Source: Lateolabrax maculatus
Lineage: Eukaryota; Chordata; Actinopteri; Acropomatiformes; Lateolabracidae
Direction: 5' to 3'
Assembly (NCBI GenBank): GCA_031216445.1
Contig: CM062216.1
Coordinates: 6,445,501-6,509,500, forward strand
DNA: 64,000 nt
Each line of letters begins with the position of its first letter. Within the stretch, counting starts at the first letter, position 1. Shown here one piece after another: positions 11,001 through 20,797 of the stretch. The notes below the pieces were generated by a model, which did no database searches, was not told where the DNA came from, and saw nothing but the letters and a program-made list of their open reading frames with translations. The position numbers and the translations under genes are program-made.

Positions 11001-14000
11001 AAACAATCTGATATCAGCAGCTTTGTATTTAAATAGGTATGTTTCATAATGTTCTTACATTTTAAGGAACTTAATGATTAATTGATTGATAGCAAAAAAA
11101 GTTAGCAGCAGATTAATTGACATGAAAGTAATTGTTAATGATTGCTTGTGTAAATTGCTAAATATTTTCTAGTTCCAACCCATTTGCTGCTTTTTACTTT
11201 TTTATATCACTGATTATTAAATAACTTTGGATTTTAAAAAAGAGTTTGAAGAGATCTTGAGATTAACATTTTAAAATGTTGTGGTTTTATTTTATTATTT
11301 ATTTTATTTGTATGATTATTGGCAGATTAATAATTATAGAAAATAATAATTGCTTGCAGTTGGAGCTACACCAATCAATCATCTACTGCGATATATCAGG
11401 CAATATTATGTTATTGCATACATATCGGTGTCAGTGTATGTGTCATATATACTGTACCGTGTATATAGAGTTTGTCCACCAGAGAGAATTTACAGGTTGG
11501 TTTAATTATTTAAAAAATAAATCTAAGAGATCCATATCAATATTGTTGTTTATGTTGGGTTTTTATGTTAAAAAACAAATATATCATCCAATATATGATC
11601 CCACATATCAATATCAGTATCAGCCTCAAAAATCCTTGGCTATACCTGCAGTCGTACTTTACACCAACTATTAACTGAGTCCACTAAGCTTCAGCCAGTT
11701 TCAATTTCTGGTCCTTGTAGAACGGTATTATGGGAAAATTTAGGCCAGCTAGGGGAAAGTGGGTCCACCCAAAAAAAGTCACTAAAAACTCCAGAAACGC
11801 ATTGAACATCGGAAATGAATCATAACTGAAAGTATGAGTGGAATTTTTCTTTGAGAATATCAAAAGTCAGAGTAAATATTTGCTCCTAAATAGGCCATCA
11901 CAACTGAGTCTAAGACTTTCAAGGACTAAAGAGTTTCACAGTAGAGCTCCATCTTCGCTCTCAGGTGGGCAGATGGTGTAAATGTTCTCTGTCACACGGT
12001 GAATTTAATCCAAACTGTCCATTCTGTCTCATTTACTCTCCACTAGCGTACAGAGCACATGTAGCCTGATGTATATTATTCACTGACTTATTTATTTTTA
12101 ATTCTTGCAGTCACTGCCACTGCGTTGATACTCACAGCTCTTTCATTTTTGTTCCCCCACTTTGTCCCCAGCTAGGGGCCTGTAAGATCGTTAAGTCTGC
12201 GCTCATAATTTGTTCAGTAGTACTCATCTACTGCTGCCATGCCAACATGTAACACAAGGCAAGTAAGACATTCTGGTCCTCACACGGATACACTCCTAGC
12301 CAGCAGGCTCCCTTACTGGCTGCTTTATTTCTCCCATCATGCTTATGAAGGAGCGCGTTAGGATCCGGGGATTTTGGGTTAAGGTCTGATCATTAGGACT
12401 TTGGGTTGTTGTTGTTGTTGTTGATCGTGGTGGTTTTGTGGGGGGTGTATTCATCTTTTAATGTAAAGGTAAGAAAGTATAAACATATTGTATAACTGTT
12501 TTCGCCTGTAGATGGCAAAATACAATAAAAGTCTTTTAAAGTTATCTAAATAATCTTTTTATTTTTACCACTTACCGCTCAGCTTGTCGTAAAAATAACT
12601 GAATATGAAATTACTATTATTACTCTTAAAATATAATTTGAATATGTTAGCTGTGTCTCAATAACCCTTGTATCTTGGGAAGTTATTTTGTTGTTCCCCA
12701 GATGTAGACCAGATCCACATCAGCATTTACCCTTTCACGTCTTCACTAAACCCTCAAAAGACATGAATCTTTTTATGCAGTGCTGTCTCTTCTTGCAAAA
12801 TCTGTAAAATGTACAAACAGCCAAAGCAAATTCTGTTTATCTGCATACATTTTGTTTTCAGTAATCATGTTATTAAATAGACTGTGATGTGATGATTTAG
12901 GGTATCAAGTGGACATTTAGAATTCACTCAGTAGTTTACTGCATGTTCACAATGAATATTCAGTCTCACACTGTGATGTCTGACTCTTTTTTGCAGGTAA
13001 AGGAGCTCTTGACATCATTTGGGCCTCTCAAAGCGTTCAATCTAGTGAAGGACAGTGCCACGTCACTGTCAAAAGGTTACGCCTTTTGCGAATATGTAGA
13101 CGTCAGCGCCACTGATCAGGTATCGACGTGTTTCTCTGTTTTGAGATTGTTGCCTGTGTCGTTTGACGTGTTGCTGTGAGGCTTGTGATTTTTTTTTTCT
13201 TTGTCAGGCAGTTGCTGGGCTCAATGGGATGCAACTGGGTGACAAAAAGCTGATAGTCCAGAGAGCGAGTGTGGGAGCTAAAAACGCCAATCCTGTGAGT
13301 AGGCCTCCTTTCAACTTTTACCTTCCTTAGTAAACAACATCCTGGTATTTCCCGGGATTTCATGACAAAAATCACTCCTATTTTCTGGGAAAAGCCATTG
13401 CGGGAACCCAGGATCTTTTGCATGTGTGCTAGAGACTACCATAAGTACTGAAACAGTGATTCTCTGATTCCTAGTGTGGTATACAGTGGGTACAGAAAGT
13501 ATTCAGACCCCTTTAAATTTTTCACTCTGTTTCATGGCAGCCATTTGCTAAAATCAAAAAAGTTCATTTTATTTCTCAGTAATGTACACTCAGCACCCCA
13601 TCTTGACAGAAAAAAGCAGAAATGTAGAATTTTTTGCAAATTTATTAAAAAAGAATAACTGAAATATCACATGGTCATAAGTATTCAGACCCTTTGCTCA
13701 GTATTGAGTAGAAGCACCCTTTTGAGCTAGTACAGCCATGAGTCTTCTTGGGAATGATGCTGAAGTTTTTCACACCTGGATTTGGGGATCCTCTGCCATT
13801 CTTCCTTGCAGATCCTCTCCAGTTCCGTCAGGTTGGATGGTGAACGTTGGTGGACAGCCATTTTCAGCTCTCTCCAGAGATGCTCAGTTGGGTTTAGGTC
13901 AGGGCTCTGGCTGGGCCAGTCAAGACTGGTCACAGAGTTGTTCTGAAGCCACTCCTTTGTTATTTTAGCTGTGTGCTTAGGGTCATTGTCTTGTTGGAAG

Positions 14001-17000
14001 GTGAACCTTCGGCCCAGTCTGAGGTCCTGAGCACTCTGGAAGAGGTTTTCTTCCAGGATATCTCTGTACTTGGCCGCATTCATCTTTCCTTCAATTGCAA
14101 CCAGTCGTCCTGTCCCTGTAGCTGAAAAACACCCCCATAGCATGATGCTGCCACCACCATGTTTCACTGTTGGGATTGTATTGGGCAGGTGATGAGCAGT
14201 GCCTGGTTTTCTCCACACATACCGCTTAGAATTAACGCCAAAAAGTTCAATCTTCGTCTCATCAGACCAGAGAATCTTATTTCTCACAGTCTGGGAGTCC
14301 TTCGTGTGTTTTTTGGCAAACTCTATGCGGGCTTTCATATGTCTTGCACTGAGGAGAGGCTTCCGTCAGGCCACTCTGCCAGAAAGCCCCGACTGGTGGA
14401 GAGCTGCAGTGATAGTTGACTTTGTGGAACTTTCTCCCATCTCCCTACTGCATCTCTGGAGCTCAGCCACAGTGATCTTTGGGTTCTTCTTTACCTCTCT
14501 CACCAAGGCTCTTCTCCTACGATTGCTCAGTTTGGCTGGACGGCCAGGTCTAGGAAGAGTTCTGGTCGTCCCAAAATTCTTCCATTTAAGGATTATGGAG
14601 GCCACTGTGCTCTTAGGAACCTTGAGTGCTGCAGAAATTCTTTTGTAACCTTGGCCAGATCTGTGCCTTGCCACAATTGTCTCTGAGCTCCTTGGGCAGT
14701 TCCTTCGACCTCATGATTCTCATTTGCTCTGACATGCACTGTGAGCTGTAAGGTCTTATATAGACAGGTGTGTGCCTTTCCTAATCAAGTCCAAACAGTT
14801 TAATTAAACACATTTGGACTCCAATGAAGGAGTAGAACCATCTCAAGGAGGATCAGAAGAAATGGACAGCATGTGAGTTAAATATGAGTGTCACAGCAAA
14901 GGGTCTGAATACTTATGACCATGTGATATTTCAGTTTTTCTTTTTTAATAAATTTGCAAAAATTTCTACATTTCTGTTTTTTTCTGTCAAGATGGGGTGC
15001 TGAGTGTACATTAATGAGAAATAAAATTAACTTTTTTGATTTTAGCAAATGGCTGCAATGAAACAAAGAGTGAAAAATTTAAAGGGGTCTGAATACTTTC
15101 CGTACCCACTGTATACTGAAGCACGCCATGCTGCTATAGTAATAAATCTGTCTAACTGGCAACATGCAGTTTAACATCTTCTGTTAGAATGCATGTCCAC
15201 AAAGTGGAATTTAAAAATAGTGAATTACGCGAGACCTCAGTGCACTCCAATTTAAGAAAACATCTTTGCCAGTTGGACAGCATTTATTTATGGGAAATAC
15301 ATTTGGTATTAGACTGGGGCTGTAGTTTAGGCAGTGGTTTTATTTGTCTGCAGTGACTGTAAGAATCTGGGTCTAAGCTGATGTGTACTCTTGCAGACCT
15401 CCATCATAGAGACCCCGGTGACGCTGCAGGTCCCCGGACTTCAGCGGCTGCAGAACTCTGGCATGCCCACGGAGGTGCTGTGCCTTCTCAACATGGTGAT
15501 GCCAGAGGAATTGGTGGACGACGAGGACTATGAGGAGATCCTGGAAGACATCCGCGAGGAGTGCTGCAAGTACGGCAGTGTCCGCTCCATCGAGATCCCC
15601 CGACCCGTCGACGGTGTGGAAGTCCCCGGCTGTGGAAAGGTGATCCCCGAGTCTGTACAACTTTAGACTTCATCATCGCTACACACCCCACTCATTTTTG
15701 ACTTGCTCATTCCGGTCTGGAAAGGCTCAGTTTGTGTTAGCTTGGAAGAGACGAGACAGCTCCTTCATCAGGCCTCAACATGAACCCTCCAACCAGAAGA
15801 CACAAATGCCATGACCTATGATTGCTGGTAGATTTTAGACTTGACATGGCCTGTCTTTAGCCCTGACTATTCAGTAACCGTTCTTGCTGTCTAATTTAGC
15901 AGAACTTTTTTACAACAGCATTCACCTGACACAGAAAAAACTACAGTACATAGAACTAATAATTTAAATATATTTTTCACAGACAAGCTCAGGGAAGCGG
16001 CTGTGAAGCTGGCGATATAAAACTACATGGAAAGAGATATAAAAGATAGGACAGCAGGGAAATGGAGTCGAATACAAGCTGTACTTAGTCCTTGAAGTAG
16101 GGGTGGGCAATATGACTTTGAAATAATATCACAATATGTCAGGGTATTTCTGCGATAATGATATTCTATGTTATTCTATGATAAAATACTGACAAATGTT
16201 TTATTATAATTTCAAGAACATGCAATTGCAACCAAGTAAGTGTTATAGTTTTATATGTCAGCATAAACACAGTTTGCCTTAAAATATTCTCTAGAAACTA
16301 AATAAAAATGATAGGGCTGACCCATAGACTGTATAAAAGAAGTGGACGTCACCTCCATGACATCACCTGTTGGTTTGTGATTGGCCCTTTTGAAGCTGCG
16401 AGTTTGGCATTTTGGCCGTCATCATCTTGTCTTTTTGGAACCAGAAGTGACGTTAGTCTGACGAGAGGGTACCGCTGCCTCTATCGATGATTGGTGGTCG
16501 CTATGGTAACGACTTGTCTGTTTTACTTTAAATGGGATCATAATTTACAACATCATGATGTACTAAAGAAGACTTGAAACTAGTGATTGAGACCGTAAAC
16601 TCTTTTGAAGAATGTTTACTGAGGTAATAAATCAAGTGGGAAGTCGGGTCATTTTTCATTGACTTTCATACAATTGGACTTCTTTTTGCAACCAGTGGAG
16701 TCGCCCCCTGCTGGCTTCTAGAGAGAATGCAGGTTTAAGGCACTTCTGCATTGGCTTCACTCTTCAGACCCGGAGGCTGCTGCTTGGGCTGGCCCGAATG
16801 CTTCGAGCCTTCTACCGTTGCCATGGTTATCTCAATCAATACTCAAATGTACGCAGCCATCTTAGACAGGACTTATGAATTCTCTTTAGTAAGTTTTATT
16901 GTAAACAATACGATATGGCACACCCATACCGTGAAGTCTTTTTTTATGGAAAACAGTTTTGTGTCAATTGTGTTTGAGTATGGATACGAGCTCACTGTTG

Positions 17001-17568
17001 CCCCTTATGGTGATTGGGGGCAGTAATGAGTCCATAACAGAGAAGAAAACACCACACTAGAACTTAGTTGGACAAGGGACACTAAGATGAGATTCATGCT
17101 TCATTAGAACTGTTTTGTATTAATCTTTTTTGGTTTTACAAGAGAAATGACTTCAAGGATGAAGACTAACTGGTCTGTTTGACAAGTGCTCATCTGGTTA
17201 ACTTTCCCAGCTCCATTAAAGAGCAGCGCACAGCCGCCTCTCTGAGCTTTTCTATGGCAAACATCCAGGACTGAGACTCGTGAGACAAAAAAAAACTATT
17301 TTTTTCACATTTATGTGGACATACCCAACGTTTAATGAACTTTACACGTCAGGATGTTCTGAATGAGTTCATAGATCTAAGGTCCTTCTCTCACCTTCAT
17401 ACCATTCAGGAACTGACTGACTGTTCTTCATTCCAGATCTTTGTGGAGTACGTTTCTGCTGCAGACTGTCAGAAAGCCATGCAAGCTCTCACCGGCCGCA
17501 AGTTTGCCAACAGAGTGGTGGTCACCAAATACTACGATCCAGACATGTATCATAGACACGAGTTTTGA
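5071..17568 (+). CDS. u2af2: U2AF large subunit (U2AF65), complete, 11 coding exons
   Basis: Exons: 5071-5119, 7370-7544, 7752-7855, 8728-8879, 8966-9082, 10010-10148, 10237-10316, 12997-13119, 13208-13294, 15397-15639, 17437-17568; 1,401 nt, 466 aa, all phases join. U2AF65 binds the polypyrimidine tract at 3' splice sites, pairs with U2AF35 and recruits SF1 and the U2 snRNP in the nucleus. Visible parts: an Arg/Ser domain (17-74), the U2AF35-binding motif around Trp90 (YWDVPPPGFEHITP), RRM1 with LYVGNI (149-154) and KNFAFLE (193-199), RRM2 with LFIGGL (259-264) and KGYAFCEY (298-305), and a C-terminal UHM (366-466) with the R-K-F signature at 444-446. Length is close to human (475). The start MSDFEEFEKQL matches the family. 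It ends HRHEF with TGA where human U2AF2 ends in Phe-Trp. Intron 9 carries a Tc1 copy and intron 10 a MITE. The a/b paralogue is unresolved. Confidence 0.96.
5770..6080. repeat. Repeat family B fragment in u2af2 intron 1
   Basis: It holds the internal block TTTTGGACTATGAGTCGG, then ATGTCACATTGGGCTTTGGG and CACAATTTTCTGA, in the same order as the longer copy at 24090-24465. No coding content. Confidence 0.5.
6880..7205. repeat. Dispersed repeat family C (AGTACTTGAGTAAATGTACT type)
   Basis: It ends in CAGTACTTGAGTAAATGTAC followed by TTTTCACCACTGCA. Related blocks (GTGGTGGAAAGTAA, TACTCAAGTA, GTAGAGTAGAAGTA) occur at 4495-4700, 21815-22160, 23145-23235, 36325-37050 and 44555-44640. It is a common fish repeat, here just upstream of u2af2 exon 2. 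Confidence 0.65.
8000..8255. repeat. Dispersed repeat family A, copy 2 (u2af2 intron 3)
   Basis: Same block order and orientation as 2910-3145, including TCTTCAGTATCAAAGTAATG, GCAAACAGGAACTGGTAATA and AATTCGGCATACTTTT. Confidence 0.7.
13484..15111 (-). mobile_element. Tc1/mariner DNA transposon, 1,628 bp, full length but dead
   Basis: The two ends read CAGTGGGTACAGAAAGTATT and, inverted, CAGTGGGTACGGAAAGTATT, and both are flanked by TA (13482-13483 and 15112-15113), the Tc1 target site. The inverted repeats run about 210 bp each (to about 13695 and from about 14890) and repeat the inner block GGTCTGAATACTTATGACCA, as in the IR/DR type of fish Tc1 elements. Length is typical for the family. 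It sits in intron 9 of u2af2 with its transposase antisense to the host gene. The transposase is broken (see next entry), so it cannot move itself. Confidence 0.95.
13698..14715 (-). pseudogene. Tc1-type transposase, inactivated by frameshifts and a stop
   Basis: From an ATG at 14715 the frame starts MRSKEL and then shifts near 14676-14682, where two bases seem lost. The DNA-binding part follows in frame (helix-turn-helix ARHRSGQGYKRISAALKVPK, GRPAKLSNRRRR, and a second HTH). An in-frame TGA at 14368-14366 replaces an Arg codon (CGA to TGA fits CpG decay). The catalytic part continues in the same frame: WSDETKIELFG (first Asp), QQDNDPKHTA (second Asp) and PDLNPTEHLW (Glu), the DD34E triad. 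A third lesion near 13760-13768 shifts the last 20 or so residues; the out-of-frame tail would stop at 13698. All three catalytic residues survive, so decay looks recent. Confidence 0.93.
16105..16215. repeat. Short dispersed repeat (GGGTGGGCAATATG type)
   Basis: GGGGTGGGCAATATGACTTT with TATCACAATATGTCAGGGTA and TGCGATAATGATATTC looks like the fish GGGCGATATG repeats. Only one clear copy is seen in this window, so the call rests on recognition alone. Confidence 0.4.
16318..16790 (+). mobile_element. MITE-like element, family D copy 1 (u2af2 intron 10)
   Basis: It starts CATAGACTGTATAAAAGAAG followed by TGGACGTCACC and later has GGCATTTTGGCCGTCATCAT, GTCGCCCCCTGCTGGC and TTGGCTTCACTCTTCAGACC. 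Copies at 57600-58045 (inverted) and 58175-58402 share the same blocks; together they show that the terminus is an inverted repeat. This copy seems to lack its right end. No transposase. Confidence 0.6.
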
Positions 17569-18337
17569 AAAGCACAGATGAGTCCTCCTTTCCATTTCAG
17601 TCGGTTTCTTTACTCCTCTGAATGTTGTGAACGTGTCCTTAGAGACTAGACCTGGAAAAGACTTGTTTTATTACATCGTCTACTTAACAAACTGGACTGC
17701 AGTGTGTGTTTCTTCAGTACTGAATATCTAACTCCCAGCTTCAGCCTAATACTCACACAGTGAACTTATCTCATCCGGAATTTAAAAAAATACTGTAGTA
17801 ACCATTACATTTGTAGTAGAATGAATGTGACATGTATCTTACCTAAACCTAAACTAATACTGCCTGACAATGCCAGAGTAGCTGTCGATCAAGTATGCAC
17901 TATATGAGAAAAAACAACAGTCAAATGTTTAGATTTCCCTCCTGAGCACAAACATTTATTTCTCTGTTTTAGATCTAGATCTGAGATCATAATCTTTGTT
18001 GTGTGGCTGTGAGAGGAAAAAAAATATATATTTTATTTATTTAATTTTCCAAAGTAATATTTTACTCTGTAAGTCACCTAATAATGTTCCTTAAACTTAT
18101 ACAATGCTATTACCTGTACTGCTTACACCAACCAAATGTTGACTATTTTCTTTTTTGTCAAAAGTGAAAAGATTTTGTCTTGGCCTCAAACGTAATTCTG
18201 TAAATATGAAACATTAATGTATAAAGATAAGAAATATATTAAATTGGCCATTCACACTGGAAGCTACTTGAATTAGAAAATTGTCTGGATTACAATGAAT
18301 TGTCTTATGAAAATGTTTTATCAAACACTGGGACTGT

Positions 18338-18957
18338 TGACCGTTTGTAAGCCCCGCCCCCTCGATTAGCAATTGTCCGGTCATAGCTTAGTGTCCGAAA
18401 CTACGGCTCCAGTAAGAGCGAAACTTTTACAAAACCAAAACCAGAAGAGCAGAAGTGTAAAGAGCTGTTTAAACAGTGTGTTAGTAAGCTCAAAGGTTAT
18501 CATGTCTTCCAAAGCCAAGGAGCTTACGTCAGCTAGTTAGTTTTGCTGATCATACTTGTGTTTCTCTGCTCTGGTGTTTCTTCTCCACTGTGTGGAAGCT
18601 GGTCTTGGATGCTGTCTGGTTACTGTTAACAGCTTTTTCCTTTATCTTAAGTCTGTTAGCATTATGTCAGACATGTAACAACAGTTGAAGACCCCTTTTC
18701 TGGAATTTACATTAAATAACGAGTCAGCTGGAAACATTAAAAAGACGTAGACAGCGTTTCCAGTCAAGTTACAGCTGATCAAATCTGCCAGTAACTGTTT
18801 TCATTTCAGTCGACTGCTTTCGTCTACCTCTTATCTTATATAAAGAACCCATTGTTCAAAAAAATCTGCCTCTGCTATCATTGTAAATCACATATGTGAG
18901 ATAGCTTTAACCGCCATAGCAATAGTAACTAGGGGGACGGGGCTTAATTAACGGTCA
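18338..18957. mobile_element. MITE-like element, about 620 bp, GC-rich inverted ends
   Basis: The left end reads TGACCGTTTGTAAGCCCCGC and the right end, inverted, TGACCGTTAATTAAGCCCCG; similarity continues for about 40 bp. The interior has no ORF. It lies in the 3' region of u2af2. Flanking target duplication is not evident, so the superfamily is open. Confidence 0.6.
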
Positions 18958-19685
18958 TCCTCCACAGTTTTTTATCAAAACTAGAATAACAAAATCAAAC
19001 CTGTCTTCATGGTCTCATTTTAAAAAATGAAGCACATATGTACATGTTAAGAAATGCACCTTTACGTTTTGTAGATAGCATATGGATGATTTTTGAAAAA
19101 CTTTATTCTTTGTGTGTTGTTTTGCATCTGTTGAAGAAAATGTATTAAATTAAAAGCATTGATTTATCATGAAATATGATTTATCTGCTTGGAAAGTGCA
19201 GGCACAAATATGATTAGTATCCAGACAAATTTGTCCTACATTGGGATGTGAGAAAATATGCATTTGGACCTCACCTGGTTTACAACCTGTTCAGTTTCAA
19301 AGTAAACAAATTGTATTTTAGTGTAATAAGTGCGATATATCAAATGATAATAAACAGCCACTGTATTTTATACGTTTTTGGATTGCCAAAAATTTAAAAA
19401 CATTTTTAGTTTGTACAATCCCTGCCACTGCCATTGCCTTGAATAAATGCTTGCATCCACTGCCTGAGTGGGGTTTCCTTTATTCTGCATTATCTGTGAC
19501 ATTTAGGATCAGTTAAAAGTGATGATACAAGTATTTAATATTTATTTTACAAAAGCTTTTCAGTTTTTTGTGTTGTTTCTGTCTGTACACAAGTGTACTT
19601 GACTATTGTATTTAGAAACATAAGGGTTCACTGCCCTCCAGTGGTTACAGTGAGGAACTTAATACTATTTAACACTTACAATCAG

Positions 19686-19736
19686 TACAAAATGTTATTT
19701 GTCACATCACATTTATATGACAAATAACATTTTGTA
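19686..19736. repeat. Perfect inverted repeat, 19-bp arms, 13-nt loop
   Basis: The arm TACAAAATGTTATTTGTCA (19686-19704) is exactly complementary to 19718-19736. It is AT-rich, has no partner sequence elsewhere in the window that I noticed, and could be a MITE core or a hairpin at the end of the u2af2 transcript. Confidence 0.9.
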
Positions 19737-20584
19737 TTGGTGATAATTATGCATTGGTAAAACTAAGAAGATGTTTAAATTATAATTTTCTGATGTGGAG
19801 ATTAAGTGTCAAAACATTACTAGCCCTTCACCTCTGGTGAATACTTTCAAAATAAATAAAAACAAACAAATGTGTCCGTCTCAAACCTCTCCTAAGATAC
19901 TGTGAAACAAAATCTTATTTGCAAAAAATCATTTATGACATTAATCTTAATTGCTCTTTCTGTGGACTTAATGGAGAAACAACTTTGCACTTACATATAT
20001 GTGATATACATTAACAGATATATTCTTTGTAACATTCCTGTTAATTTTTAATTTCTATATAAAGATGGACTGTTTTTGTGATGGCTGCAGTTCAGAACAG
20101 AAACAGTATATCAGAGATCTTTATTATCTTAGTAAGATTTCACAAATGCAATGATAAATTTTATGACAGAAATCGTTTAATTATTTTTTCCCCATTCTAT
20201 AGATGAATACATAACAAATGAAAAGAGCACATCAACACTAAAGTTAATACAAATTGGAATTTGCACTCACAATAATGATAATAATAATAAGAGGGACCTT
20301 TTTATTCTATTCATTTATTGTTATCTTTTACTTTAATGTTTTATTCACCCGTTAACTCATGGTATATTTATATTGTCATTGTGTGTTATTGCAGTTTTGC
20401 ACTAAAATGAAAAAAATATTTATGATTTGAAAAACACAAAAGCATAAACATCATGCACTTTACGGTCAAGGGTACAGTAACTAACTCTTAAAAAATGATG
20501 TCTGTATACACGAGTTGTATTGTTGGTTACTTGCTGCATCCTGTTTATCTCCCCTTGTTTTTATTTTATTGTGCTGAAGTTCTT

Positions 20585-20797
20585 GGTGGTTTTATTTTGT
20601 AGGCTGTGACCGGATGTTGTGGCGTCAGATGACACGGCCATGACGACAGCAGTCAACAGAGCTCGCGCTGTGTGTCTGACAGATGTGGCTCGCGAGGAGC
20701 GGCGTCATTCACCGGAGGAGCAGCGGAGGAGCAGCGGAGGAGCAGCGGACGGTGTGCGGACCTTTCACCGGCGGAGGAGAGCCACGCTGACCGAAAC
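20585..20797 (+). promoter_or_regulatory. GC-rich promoter/5' leader of mprip with 12-bp tandem repeat
   Basis: Base composition changes abruptly from AT-rich to GC-rich at about 20,600. The leader contains three copies of a 12-mer, GGAGGAGCAGCG (about 20713-20749). Two upstream ATGs are present: 20619, out of frame and overlapping the main start, and 20672, in frame with it. Confidence 0.5.

Larger units (their letters stand above)
17569..20580. other. 3' UTR of u2af2 and spacer to mprip
   Basis: No further coding region is seen. The u2af2 3' UTR starts here; a clear AATAAA lies at 19442-19447, and ATTAAA-type hexamers lie earlier, so its end is uncertain. The stretch contains a MITE (18338-18957) and a perfect hairpin (19686-19736). 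From 19,850 to 20,580 it is AT-rich without recognisable features. Confidence 0.6.

Noticed and set aside
11276..11674. 132-aa AT-rich ORF in u2af2 intron 7
   Set aside because: Composition follows base bias (Ile, Tyr, Phe, Asn); no family resemblance; it lies in repeat-like intron sequence.
13738..14648. Plus-strand ORFs of 76, 86 and 149 aa
   Set aside because: They are antisense to the Tc1 transposase and exist because its minus-strand frame is open.
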